Assembly: GCA_015501595.1 (NCBI GenBank)
Contig: JADNRX010000236.1
Span: forward strand, 23,224 to 87,223
Length of the DNA: 64,000 bases
DNA from: Hymenopellis radicata
Lineage: Eukaryota; Basidiomycota; Agaricomycetes; Agaricales; Physalacriaceae
Direction: 5' to 3'
In this document: positions 1-11,887 of the stretch, piece by piece
Position numbering within the stretch: the stretch's first letter is position 1
Layout of the letters: every line of letters begins with the position of its first letter
Notes under the pieces: generated by a model
Seen by the model: only the letters and a program-made list of their open reading frames with translations
Databases searched by the model: none
What the model was told of the DNA's origin: nothing
Made by a program: the position numbers and the translations under genes

Positions 1-848
1 CTGACTATGACTGTCATCGAGATCATCCACAACATCAATCGGACTCCAAAACCGCTGCAGCACTTCTCTATCCGCTTTCGCTTCTTCAGGATATGCCTCC
101 ATAATGTCGTCAACCCAATCAACCCAGCACTCCCTGGCCCCCCAATTCTTCGTAAAACAATACTCCATATGTTCTGGATACCACCCCGCAGAGCCCCAGT
201 CCAATAACGCCGTGATTGTACCATCCTGCACAAGGATATTGCGAGGTGCCAAGTCTCCGTGCGTGAACACCAATTTATGTCGCTTCCGGTGGGTTTCAAT
301 AACCCACGACGGAGTGTACTTGTCGTTCTGCCGTAGTTGGGAGTTAAAATGGGCCTCCGATCTAAAAGGTCCAATCTCGCCGTTGAATAAGACCCGGGGA
401 TGTGTTATTGGACCTCCTAGGACGGATGAGATGCATTGGGTAGGAAGTGGGGGGATAGTGCGGTATTGCCGAACGTAGAAGGAAAGCTGAGTGATTATGC
501 GACGCTTTTCGTCTGCTGATAACGAAGGCCAAACGCCTTCCAGTTCGATGCCATGAACACGGAGCATGAGAACGAGGTACATATTGCGATACCGAAAGCA
601 GAACAAAGGGCGGGGAACCGGAATCTTGGTTTGCGAATGTATGAAGCGCAACGTTGCGAACTCGACCGGCCCATTTGGGCAGCGCTTCACGTAGATCCAA
701 CGTCCAAACGTCACTGTAAACCTATTAGTTATAATAAAATAATGATCAGAGACAACTACATCTCCACATAACATGAAAAGGTGTCGTCACACAGCGGCGC
801 ACCACCATTTGAGCGTGGCGAAGCTTGTTCATCGTGCGCATATGCCAT
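1..848 (-). CDS. APH-family (aminoglycoside phosphotransferase-like) small-molecule kinase, partial
   Basis: The protein is an APH/choline-kinase fold enzyme (Pfam APH) that would transfer the ATP gamma-phosphate to an unidentified small substrate. Reading leftward, one open frame shows the catalytic-loop motif HGDLAPRNIL (near 245-275) followed by LDWGSAGWYPE, which carries the metal-binding Asp. The N-lobe upstream contains WIYVKRC and a long hydrophobic strand. Such short APH proteins are common and usually uncharacterised in basidiomycetes, and nothing here points to drug resistance. The C-terminus runs off the left edge. The start is uncertain: an ATG at 848 begins a short exon that joins in frame to the main exon (near 727), but only through an unusually short intron, so the true 5' exon may lie further right. 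The fold is clear and the substrate is unknown. Confidence 0.8.
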
Positions 849-1553
849 CTGTACAAAGGATGGCGCGACCGACGTCGAACCCGAGTCAAGGTATCTTCAA
901 AGCTGTCTGGAGGTATTTGATAGTCTATGTAGGCATAGACAAGCCGCGTCAATACAGGGAACATGACAGCAGACGAGCAGCATCGTTTCCACCCTCTCCC
1001 AGCCTTACGGCATCCAGCTGCGGGTTCCCGTCGCTCTCTTGACGTCGACTTTTCTCGTTGACGGCGCCCGCTGTATCGAGTGAATGCTGCCAGTCGTCTG
1101 GGCTTACGTCCGCCGGTTGCCTTTGTCTCTTTCGAGGTCCAGACGATAGACAAAAGCACGCAGATGGTGCAGGCGGCCTTTCCAGGAGTAGCGTGTCGAC
1201 GAAGGGCCGAATTGAGAAGGATACTGATGGTAGGAGGAAGAGAAATTTGAGAGAAATAGTTGTCGATCACCGTCCGGATCGTTCGGATCGGACATCCGAT
1301 TATCAAGCTCGTCGACGCTCGGGACAGTAGCCTCGGAGTCATAATCTAAGCATCGGGATCTCGTACAGGACACTGATATTCTATGTACAAATGAAATTTT
1401 TGGTGGGAATATTGCGTGAAGACATGAATCCAGCTTACATAGATCACATCAGCCAGCCTGTGTCTTTCGGAGAGAACGGTTGGAAATTTGCGCGTGAACG
1501 CGCCGACAAACTAATACATTAATCATAAGTACTACAAGGTACTACATCACATA
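849..1553. other. Intergenic stretch, no convincing gene
   Basis: Only overlapping short frames on both strands occur here. The longest (minus, 1104-1373) resembles no family I know and has no clear splice continuation. It could hold an unrecognised 5' exon of the APH gene and the 3' flank of the carboxylesterase. Confidence 0.4.
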
Positions 1554-3857
1554 TCATATCGGATTTGCTAACAAGATCTCGTTAAGCGTATTCATTTGAT
1601 CCTCTCTGTACGTATCCTCAGTTATCGTCAAAGGAAACAGGCCGTCATTGAAAGACAACATCTTCGGCGACTCCTTCGTATACTTGGGCCAGGTGATTCC
1701 TGTGTTTCCGTTGGGATTGAGCGTGGCGACGAAGCGAATAATGTAGTCCTGCATGTCGGAACCCGCCAAATACGCGTCGAAGAATACGTCGGACGCATGG
1801 AAGGAGCCCAAGAAGGGAATGGCCTTTAGACGCTTATGAACTGGACAGACATTTTAGTTAGCTGCGGCCGTGGCGGGGAAAGGGCCACATACTATACGTG
1901 TAGATGTCCTGCTTGCCGGATAACGAGGTTATAAAGAACCGACGTGGCGCTTGAAACACTGCGTCTCCCTGGAAAGCAGCGAACCGCTTGAACTGCGGAC
2001 TCAGCGCGTTGAAGAGGCCGGTGTCGAATGGCGATCCTGCTAGGATTGATGAGGGATACAAGTCCATGAGCGTGTCGATGTCGGCGTCTGAAGCACTGGG
2101 GAGCATGACGTTCTGAATGTATGACTTGACCTGCGCGTCCGTGCTGTGAAACACATGGATATGAGCAACGTTGCTGCCCAGGACGTGAGGACTCACGTAA
2201 TATTCAGCTGCGCGAAGGAGAACAGGGTGCCCTCGTCATCACAGTCGCCTGAAAAATGTTGAGATGCAAGAAGTAAGGCATCGAGGGCCAACGAACCATT
2301 CACGAAGGGAACATTGGCCACCTTTCCTTGTTGCACAAGCCGTTGTGGGTTATCGGTAAACAGTACACCATCCGTCCGCGGAAGCCACGCCAGAATCAGA
2401 GACTAGTCAACAGTAAGCCTCACGTTAAGAAGCAAGTAGGTTCAAGGTTATGCTCGCCTGGTAATCGAAAATGAACGGCGAAACGTCAACGGCCGCTTTC
2501 AACACCTGAAAGTCCACCTTTCTAAGACATGCCAAAGTATCTGCAGAGCTCGCGCATCCTGTTTTCTGCACAATGGCGTCATAATCTGTAAGAGAATCAT
2601 TAGTACTGTGATAATATAACAGCTACGCATTCAAAGCTCCGTACCTTTCTGACCGTGCTCGATGTCACCGACGGGGATAGGAGAGCCTGATTGCATGAAT
2701 GCACCCCGGAAGAGGCCCTCGGTATCGCCACCGTTAATGAGCATATGAGACGCTACTGAAATGGCGCCTGCCGATTCGCCCCAGCTATGCTTCATTAAAC
2801 ACTTGATTCCGGAATTCAAGGAACACATACATAGTGACCTTCGTCGGGTCTCCGCCAAATGCGCCGATGTACTTTTGGATCCACTTGAGGGCCAGACGTT
2901 CTTTGAGATGAATAGAATCAGTAAGGAGGTGGGACGAGAAACACTTCGCGTACGATCGTGTAGTCCAAGGTTCCCCACGCCAGCCGCTTTCACTTCTTTC
3001 CCCGCCAAAAATCCGTAGGCTTAGAACGCCTTGAGAACACTGCACAAAGGGTGAAAGCTGCCCCCGCTTACCTGACACTCGATAGTTCATGGAGACATAG
3101 ATGATAGGCGCTCCCAACTTGATCGACCGCTCAACAATACCAGTACCATCGTACCTAGGAAACTAACATTGAGCATGTCCGGGCAGTTTGCGGCAGCCGC
3201 AGCTTACATCTGAGTTCCACCCAATTCGAAACCACCTACAAGAGAATTATCAGACCAAGGACTTATCCTTTCTCCTTTTGCATACCTCCAAAGATCCACT
3301 ACGACTACGATCAGTTTGTGTCACTGCGAAAGAAACCGAGACGTACTGCAGCAACCGGAAGTTTCGATGTTGCATTGGCGGTTGCAGGCTTGATCACATT
3401 GATGGTCAAACCTTATGATAATGTGGAGTGAACTTTCTGAGCATCAGAAAAAAAACCATCGAGCTTACAATCTTCAGCCGAAGGGAGCACCACGCCGAAT
3501 ATGGAGTTGACAACATAATCTACGACCTCAGCAGGGACGCCTGTGAGAATCGGCAGTTTCACAGCCTGCTGGGGACACGACGGTCCGAAGGAAGTTGCGG
3601 AGATCGCCCCTGCATACGCATCAACGGCCTTGGGAAGCTGGAATCGGAGCTCCCCAGTTCTGCGCCAGGCTCAAGTTAGTGAAATTAGCTTGAACGTGCC
3701 AGAGAACGTACGGTGGTTGTCCAAAAGGTATCCCAAGGAACTTGGAGACCGTGCTCGTACCAGTGCCTGTGATGGTGGCATTATCCAAGCTCACGGTAAC
3801 AGCTGCGCCCACCACAAGCCCAACCTGGACGACGACTGCGACGAGAGGAATGAACAT
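1554..3857 (-). CDS. Secreted type-B carboxylesterase / lipase (alpha/beta hydrolase)
   Basis: The enzyme hydrolyses carboxylic esters outside the cell; the family includes Candida rugosa-type lipases and cholinesterase-like esterases. The ATG at 3857 opens a hydrophobic signal peptide (VAVVVQVGLVVGAAVTVSL), then the family's N-terminal block LGIPFGQPP. Splicing out a short intron joins this to TGELRFQLPKAVDAY. Further on come YVSMNYRVS, the nucleophile elbow GESAGAIS (about 2770-2790), the acid motif CDDEGTLF and the histidine region GSFHASDVFF near the C-terminus, so a complete Ser-Glu-His triad is visible. The coding sequence is broken into many exons by introns of about 50-60 bp. Its total size is consistent with the usual 530-560 residues, and no disruption was found. 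It is followed on the same strand by the ferric reductase, with no sign of linked function. The family is clear; the natural substrate is unknown. Confidence 0.9.
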
Positions 3858-5275
3858 TCTGGCGCAGGAATGTACAAATGAAATCAGACCTACTAATACC
3901 GTCTTATAAGGATTTTAACTCGCTTGAGAGAAGGGTAAGTTACTTGCAAAAGGTCCGCAATATCATCATGTCACGAGAGGGCCGCACATTGCTCACAAGT
4001 CATACGACCGTTGAGAGCCAGGAACACCAGATAGTTCGCATTTGGAATGGGATAGACTCGCAGCGCGACTCGCGACGTGTCTTGGTCGCGTCCGACGCGT
4101 CGTATGTGATCATTTTCTTCCCCGCATTGCGGGGGAAATGACATACGTGTGATAGAAGCTCAAGATTGCAAGCGGACAAGTAACAAGTTGGTCTAGTACG
4201 TGCCGTAAGTCCAAGAAATCACAGGCCTGGACACCGGCTCTCTAGGAAGCCGACTGGTTACCATTTCCACCTACAGCCAGACAAATGATCTCTCATGTGG
4301 CGGCGATGCTCAATACGTGGGTCGAACACCTCATGGCTAGGACGTTAGACCATTGAGTCGTATCAACGTGATTTCCAGCGTGTCCTTCGAAGAAATGCCG
4401 CGATGAATACCAAGCCTGGGAGCTCACGCACATGTGGATGACGCAGCACCGGTGCCGCGAGAAGCCCTTGGGGAGGAGTTCTGAGCACGGTAAACAAACC
4501 CTGACATATCAGGTACCGTAGAAATAAGCAAAGTTGTGTGGCCTCTGATCAATATTCCTCTAGAGCGTGGTAGAAACTCTCGGGAGCACGAACACCTTAG
4601 AGGTGCGAGGATCGCAGCGTAACTGGCGGCTGACGCGACATGGGGCCAGACAAAGTACCTGAGCACCAGAATCCATTCAATCGGAAAGAAAACGGCGAAG
4701 CGCAGCGCACCGCGATATTTCCACCCATTTATGCATGACCCAGTCCACTGTAGCCAGCTAATGCCTGAATAAAGCAATTCAAGAACCCTTCGGCCGCTCC
4801 TGAGCGGTGAGATCCTGGGTGTATCATTTGACATCAACGTGCGCCCGAAAACTGAAGGTGGTGGTGGTGGTGATGACAACGGCGTCAGGTACCGAGATGG
4901 AATTGTTGGTTGCGGATGGCTCACGATCGGGCAAGAATCCAATTGCAACATCATATATGTAGAACAACTATCTTCTACTTACAACTACAGCATGGCTAGT
5001 ATATACGAGGCAAGATCTCTAGCAAATAAATATCAAGAACGGTCCTACAGACTAGCTATCGGATACAAAAGTCAGAATTGCGAGTACAGCAATTGATTAA
5101 TAAAGATATGGATCGTCAAAGCCATAAGAGGACGTTGTAAATCGTGCCCCGCACGCCTACGTATACATAATCATCTAAATGCCAGCATGGGTATGATGAA
5201 GCCTGTTTATAAAAACGGACTAGTCGAGAAGAAGTGTTCGGATAAAGACTACCAGCCGAAAGCACTGTCCATTTA
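3858..5275. other. Intergenic region, no supported gene
   Basis: This 1.4-kb gap lies between the ferric reductase 3' end and the esterase start. It holds a GGT-rich microsatellite tract (4856-4872), and a 176-codon minus-strand frame (4424-4954) whose proline run is simply the translation of that tract. I see no family similarity or splice pattern. Confidence 0.5.
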
Positions 5276-7416
5276 TCAGCAATCGTGTGTCGACGTGAAA
5301 GGGACGAAAACATACTCTTCGTGAATTTCTACACCTCCAACTTGATCCCTCCTCACTGGATCGATTTTTTGTACCTCCCTCGCAACATCATCCGCTAGCG
5401 CGGTGGGACCACACACAGCGACCATCAGGCCCGTGTGCGCCTCCCGATCCTTGATACCAGCGCCGAGCGTCACTGTCTTACTAATGGTAGCCTCGAGCAT
5501 ATTCGAGATCTTGGGGCGACCGGGCGACAGAGACAGACGGGGATGGAAAAAGTCCTTCGAGAAGGGGAACTTTCCTGTGACAGCGCGGGTATAGAACACC
5601 GATATCCTCACTGGCGTGAATGCACTTTGTTGAATCATGGCAGAGAAAGTTGGCACGAGAGGAACAAGTGCAGCTAAGACGTTTGTCAGGATTGACCAAC
5701 AAATGGTAGAATGACCATACCTGGAGTTTGTACAATCCATATGAGCTCGATGATCTTGATGCGAGACTTCCCCTTGAGATCCTTGTTTATTAATTCTTGG
5801 ATACCCGAAAGGGCGTAGGAGATACCGCTACCACCGACTACAAAGACGGCAGCGGAATGGCTGGAGGGAATGGAATGACCAGGGCCACCTACACGAAATA
5901 GTAAGTGCGCCGACATAAAACCTAAAACGCGGAGTCTACCATAAGGACCGTCAATCATAACCTTCACATTAGTACCAACACCTGCTTCGCCATGCTTGCC
6001 CGACTCTGCGATGTCGTAGAGTTTGGTGGTCCAGTCTCCAGCTTTCTTGATCATGAGTACCATTCCCTCCTGCGATCTGTGCGCGCTGGCAATGGTGAAC
6101 GGATGAACTTCCGACCAGCCAAGGATACCCATGCCAGATGACAGGACACGCAGCCTGACGTGCTGCCCCGCACGCCATCCAGCATTAGTATGAGGCAATT
6201 CGAGACGCGTAGAACCGAGCTGGGGAATAGGGCGGATCGTGGCAGTCTGGATCCGGGTCTTGACACAACGCATGAGGTGGTCAAACGCGTACAGTCCAAT
6301 AGCGGCGAGAACAAATGGGTGGGTATCCTGCTTGTGCATCCAGCACTGTTCGAATGTAAACATAGAGCAAGCGCGACAATAGAAAGACGTACGGCAGCTA
6401 AGAGTAAGGAAAATCCACTAATGTGACTGGCGATGAAGAATGGTATACTCTTGTCCTCCAAAAGGAAGTCGAAAAGAAGAAGACAAGGTCGATAGAGACC
6501 AGGCCAATAACACCCCAGTAGATGGAGGGCTGAATGATCTTTTCGTGGAACACATCTTGAATGAACCAGTTATAGACTGAAAAAGGTTTAATAAAAGTTC
6601 AAAGTTCTCATCGTGGCACTCACTATAACCAAGACTGTGCACGTTGACCGCTACCAGCATGATTCTTCCGGCCATTCGGTGCATGAAGTTGAGCTGAAGA
6701 GCGTTTAGATGAGGATTCAAGAGAAATATGTGAAGTACCTTCTCATAACCCATGCCCAAGAAGGGACCCAAAACGTTGTTCTTCGTCCCAAAGGCAAACA
6801 CGAATGGCAGTTGAGCGATTCCCACCCATCCAGCTCGGACGGGATCCGTAAATGGATTAGACTTGTACAACGTGGGATATATCCAACACGCCAGGTACAC
6901 CACAGCACAGATACCTTGCGCAAGAGAGTATCCAGGCGCGAGTCTCGTACTGAGTTCAGACGCCAATCCGCGTAGGAACGAAGGGCAGGAGGCAATATGG
7001 GTGGGGTACTTCATGACCATAAGGCTGCCCTTCTCATCGACGCGTTGGATGTGGGTAGAGTGACTCTGGTAGGTGTGGGACTGATCACTGGATGCAGCCT
7101 CCTTCGCTGTCGTTCGGTCGTGTGTGACGTGAACAATTCGCGGGGACCGGCGCCGGGCATTAAATGAAACGTAGCGGAGTAGGTGTCCTTGCGAGAACTC
7201 TGACCAGTGTAATAAACGAATGAATGCGCGAGGGATGCGCAGGACGAACAGAAGGGCAATGAAGGCCAGAACGAGGAGGGAGATGTGGTAAACGAAGGCT
7301 TGCTGGTCGATCTCCGGGGCGGCGGGGCCTGCAGACGCAGAACCGCCGGCGATGGTGGATGCTACAGCGGTGGCAGAGGAGTTGGTAGCTGAAGCGGGGG
7401 AAGACATGTCTGTCAA
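5276..7416 (-). CDS. Ferric/cupric reductase, FRE family transmembrane flavocytochrome
   Basis: The plasma-membrane enzyme moves electrons from NADPH through FAD and two hemes to extracellular Fe(III) or Cu(II), feeding high-affinity iron uptake. From the start at 7416 (an in-frame Met also lies at 7407) there is a Ser/Ala-rich luminal N-terminus, then membrane segments. Two heme-binding His pairs with 13-residue spacing are visible: one from NFMHRMAG to NVHSLGY, and one from IASHISGF across an intron to CWMHKQD. The FAD motif is HPFTIAS, the NADPH-binding glycine motif is VVGGSGISYAL and the C-terminal nicotinamide motif is VAVCGPTALADDV. Introns interrupt the frame several times (for example near 6390 and 6590). 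Length and domain order fit full-length fungal FRE proteins. Iron-responsive control is usual in the family, but I identified no GATA-type regulatory site with confidence. Confidence 0.92.
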
Positions 7417-8484
7417 GTAAAGACGGTACGTCGTAAAGAGTGGGCGACGTTGTGGTTTTATGGGAATGAAAAACGCGTTTGCAGCGTGATTTGATCAAAG
7501 TCGAGAACTGGTCGGTTTGAAGCAGCAGTGACCGGACGCCACTTCAAAGGCACCAAAGAAAAGAGAGACGAGGGTTAGAGAGCGGGTGTCATAGACGGTG
7601 GGGTCATTATAAAGCCATTAAGGTGGCTGTTGCCCTCCATTGCCAAAATGAAAATGGACGGACCAACACGTGTCATCGATAAATGTTGACCGTCCGAAAA
7701 GAAGCGATCGAGATTCTCCTGCCTTTTTCAGCCACAACAACGCCCTGCAATTCGTCGTTTGATCGAGGTGTTCCACTCCTTGGGCTCCAACCTGACCATG
7801 ATATTAGATGATATTGCCCTCTAACAGTTCGAGACCGCTTCCCACACCGGAAGACATGGCCAGATAACTCCACATTTCCGTTACGGCCGAACAATCACCG
7901 GGCGGATGAAGTTGCCCTTATCACCATGCAGTGGTATCCATGGCCCGACTGAGATACGACCTTACACAAGTCCGCGCATAGTCCGCCTTGAACAAGTCTG
8001 ACCTGGTGCATCCACTTATCCTCTGATAAACGGAGACTGGATATCTGTATTACACTGACAACCACTGACAACAAATGCGTAATGAACTCAGTCTTGGCAC
8101 CAGGCTGATGATACCCGTCCCTCAGTTGAGCTCTGTTTATATATACACGTACGACAGTCATAGTCTTAACATAGTTCAATCTGTTGTCATGTATTCCGAA
8201 GACAGGTACTAGAGGCAAAGTTACGACTATGATGACCTAAACAACTCGCGAAGACGCGGCGCTATCGAAATTCCCCGTGGCTCTAATGTTTCCTTGTTCC
8301 TCAGTAAATCTCGAATGGGGCGATAAGCGTGGCACAAACTATCATAATCAGAAATCGATGCCCAAGACGACGCACAACTCCTTTGTGTATTAAGTACTAG
8401 TATTAGTATTCAGTGGCGTGTTGTATATATTCCACATTAAATTTTGAACCACGTTCGCAGTTTGGTAGTCTTGTAGTCTAGACT
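7417..8484. other. Intergenic region between ferric reductase and sugar transporter
   Basis: The first few hundred bases are presumably the ferric reductase promoter. Only short unrelated frames occur and no gene is supported. Confidence 0.5.
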
Positions 8485-10646
8485 CTAGACTCGAACGGAG
8501 TCCGACTTGATAGCATCGTCATCAACCCTCAAGTTCGAATCCTCAACAAAGTCGCTCTGTCCTCGGAACCCGGCCTTGGTCTCCGCTGCATGCTGTTCGA
8601 TAGGAACAGGTCGGCCATTCTCATCGAGAACACCAGCTTGGTACTGCGACCAGGCGCGTGTCGGAACCTTGAGCTCCATCATCATGTTGATTTCCTCCAG
8701 AGATCGTCCTACACCAAATGTATCAGTCCTGGAACAACATACAATGTGAAAGGCACGCACCCAAAGTCTCAGGAATGTAATAATAAACAAAGATGAACGC
8801 GATGACGGTTCCTCCTCCGTCTGCGGAGTCCTTTCAATCAAGATTCGAAGGGAAAGCGAGAATTTGCTTACAGATGAAGCCAATCATAGGACCTAATCCG
8901 GCAGAGCCTTTCTCGTCGTTGTAAAGATAGGGCAGCGTGAAAGTAACAGCCCACGCGGAAACCCAGAAAGCAGCAGTAGCAACGCCCATAATCTTCGTGC
9001 GGTTCTTGCCAGCCGCGAGCTCTGTGGCCACGACCCAGGCGAGCGGGCCCCAAGCTAAGTTAAAGACGCTAACGGACAATGCGTCAGCCGCGTTCATTTT
9101 AGCACAGTGGAAGCCCTTACAAGACGTAGATGATGATCATAGCTGCAATTACCGAATTGACAGACTTGGACCGTTGGTCAGCAGGAATGGTTCCGAGTCC
9201 TCCGCAGATGAATAGGACTACGGCCATCCACACGGTAGTCCAAAGCAACAAAGGCCTACGCCCGATGCGATTGACAAGGAGGAAGGATACTAGGACTCCC
9301 ACAACTTCAACAATGTCGGTGATCATCTGAGTAACAGCATTAGTACGCCACGCTTGGTGTTTCATAGTACAGAACGTACAGTGACCAAAAACGCGTCAGT
9401 CATCCCGATTGACTCGAAGAATACAGTTCCATAGGAGACTGAAGGAAATGATCAACTTATGACGAGCCAAAGGAGGGAAAGTGCAACGTACAAATCTAAT
9501 GTGAGGATGCAGAAACCAAGAATGCAACAAAATTATCAGATACAGGCGGATGGGAATGAATGGCAAGCGCGTACAAACTGCACCCCGCCAATCTGTTGGC
9601 AGACCAATATACCAAATGCTCCAAAGAACTTGCGTTTCTGCACTCCAGAAAAGAGATCGCCCCATCGACTTTCGCCGCCACTTTCTTTCGCCTCAGCAGC
9701 CTTGGCATCCAGAATAACTTTGACCTCCGCGTCGAGGTCAATTTCGTCGTTACCCTTGTGTACACGGCGAAGCGCGGCGAAAGCAGCCTCTTGACGATCC
9801 TTCGATAGCAACCACCGAGGGGATTCCGGTACGATGAGAAGACCCAAGCCGATGATCAGGCAAATCAAAAGATTGAGCGCGATTGGGAAACGGTATGAGA
9901 ATGTCGTTCCATAGTCCTTAGTTCCTAGTCACGGCAAAAGACATGAGGAAAGCACCAGAGGAAGACCAACAATCCATACCTTGGGCCACGCCCGCTCCGA
10001 TGACTTGACCAATGGCCAAGAACAGTTGCCAGGATGAGACCATGGTCCCACGGATTGCCGCTGGCGGGAGTTCAGACAGGTAAAGCGTCGTACAGTTGGA
10101 GACGATGCCCACGCCGATACCGAGAATGGCGCGGCCAACAACAAGAAGGGGGATGGAGCCGACAAGGATCAATTGGAGAACAGCACCAAAGGTAACGAGA
10201 ATGATACACGCGACCATCGCTCCTTTGCGGCCACTGGCATCACCAATAAAGCCAGCGGATAGAGAACCGATAACCTCTCCGACTTGAACGATTGAAGCGA
10301 AGAGTGATTGGTACGCTGACGAGATCGTGTACGAGCCATCTGCTTGACGTTCCCCGAAGTCGAGCTTGAACTTGTTCATAGCAAGAATTCCAGTGAAATA
10401 GGTGCTAGAAAGCCGTCAGGGAATATACGGGGACGTGCAAGATGAGTTATACCCGTCATATCTAGAAACACGCGATAACGTTAGTCGACGAATTTACGTG
10501 GGCACGAAGAAAACGACGTACCCATAGAGAATCGCACCGAACACGAACACCAAGCAGAATAGTGTTGCGCGTAGGTTATGCTTATGGAAGACGCCCTTGT
10601 TCGCGGACGTTGTGGTGGAATTCTGGGGTGGTGCCGCCCCAGCCAT
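8485..10646 (-). CDS. MFS sugar transporter (sugar porter family)
   Basis: A 12-helix plasma-membrane proton/sugar symporter or facilitator of the fungal hexose/disaccharide type. The start at 10646 opens MAGAAPPQNSTTTSANKG and joins over an intron at ILYGYDGTYFTGILAM. Sugar-porter signatures are visible in order: GDASGRKGAM in the first cytoplasmic loop, GRAILGIGVGI, PESPRWLL at the end of helix 6, QQIGGVQF in helix 7, NRIGRRPLL in the loop 8-9 position and PETLGRSLEEI after helix 12. The tail is short, acidic and hydrophilic. Size is about the usual 530 residues with multiple short introns and no disruption. Substrate specificity (glucose, xylose, cellobiose or another sugar) cannot be read from the sequence. 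A TATA box lies about 80 bp upstream. Confidence 0.93.
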
Positions 10647-10723
10647 GATTACAATGCGGAGAGAGGTGGGGGTTGGGGAAAGAAGAGGACGGATGGGGAC
10701 TTTAGTCTTTATGAGGCAGAACT

Positions 10724-10733
10724 TTTATTTATA
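10724..10733 (-). promoter_or_regulatory. TATA box of the sugar transporter
   Basis: On the minus strand the sequence reads TATAAATAAA about 80 bp upstream of the transporter ATG at 10646, a suitable distance for a fungal core promoter. Confidence 0.55.
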
Positions 10734-11711
10734 GGAGGCCGAGTGCTCGGCATGCTCCTGTGTAGATTATTCCACTCCGCATCCATCTATAAAGCGGGGA
10801 GATCGCCCTTTCTTGAGATACCCACAGCAGGTAGTAGCAATAGCGTGGCCCTGTAATCTATCTACGTGAGTTGGCAGAGCTATTTAAAGGAATAAAGCTA
10901 GTACAAGACTTACTTCTGACAGTGAAAATTCAAGACGCATTGAAGTCACCCGGTCGTCATGCCGTGGGATGTGAACAACATTTTGCCAGAGCTGACGACG
11001 GACTTTGGTTCTTCCATTTACATCCGCCACTCATGACATCCTCATCGCACATCCGCTCCGCTCCGAGCGCGTTCAGTCGCTTCCACTGCCACCAGTATGC
11101 CCTGAGGTCTCAGAAAACTACCTGAAGGGTGTTTGAGAGTTCAAGTTCAACGCGAGCAGAGCTCAGAAGCTAGAATGTGAGCATATTGCTGTGATCCAGA
11201 TGCGACCTCGGCAGTCGGAATGTAGTAAGGACATGTCTTGAAGGGGATGGAGTCAAGCATTCCAGTAAAAACTCTGCGTAGAGGCCGGCTTCGAAGGGCT
11301 AGGCAAGCGCAACGTTCCAGAAAGTCCTCCAGGTTCATCCAAAGAGAAACAAGCATTTGTCTGATTTCTGTATCGTCGTTGACCAAAAGGATTGGTCGTG
11401 GAACCGAGCGAAGTTGGTAAGTGTCGATCGGATTCTCGGAACGGCCACCTACTTTGTTTCTCACGGTTGGCCACCATGATCGTCGTCGGCACTCTCATCT
11501 CTTTCTCTTTACATTATTCGTTTGTAGTAACAATCCCCTCATGGAAGGCACAAGTTGGCTTCGAAGTCATTGCATACTGTTCTTGTATTTAATACTAAGC
11601 TACAACTGTTCAAGATTTCTCATTTGAATGCCCTGACTTTTGGCGTTCGTTCTCTTCAAATGGATCTGCCGCTCTTCGGGTACTGAGTCCAAATCCGACA
11701 CGATAGAAGAC
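10734..11711. other. Intergenic region with one unexplained minus-strand frame
   Basis: Beyond the transporter promoter there is a minus-strand open frame at 11147-11464 (about 105 codons) with a protein-like composition (for example DTEIRQMLVSLWMNLEDFL). I recognise no family, no convincing splice partner and no start context. It may be a gene fragment or chance. Confidence 0.3.
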
Positions 11712-11887
11712 CTAGCAATGATATGGAGGTAATAGTCGTGGTGGGTTGAACACCCTCCCACTACGTTGGATACCTTGGCATGTGAGACCATTACGCCGGT
11801 TTGTAGAATCGCTGACATCGGACTGAGCGTCACGAACCCAATCCTTTATACCTGCCACTGCAGCGACGGGATCCGTCTTGTGCCACA

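Noticed and set aside
4424..4954. 176-codon minus-strand open frame between esterase and ferric reductase
   Set aside because: No family resemblance; the proline run is the translation of a GGT microsatellite and the rest has no coding character or splice context.
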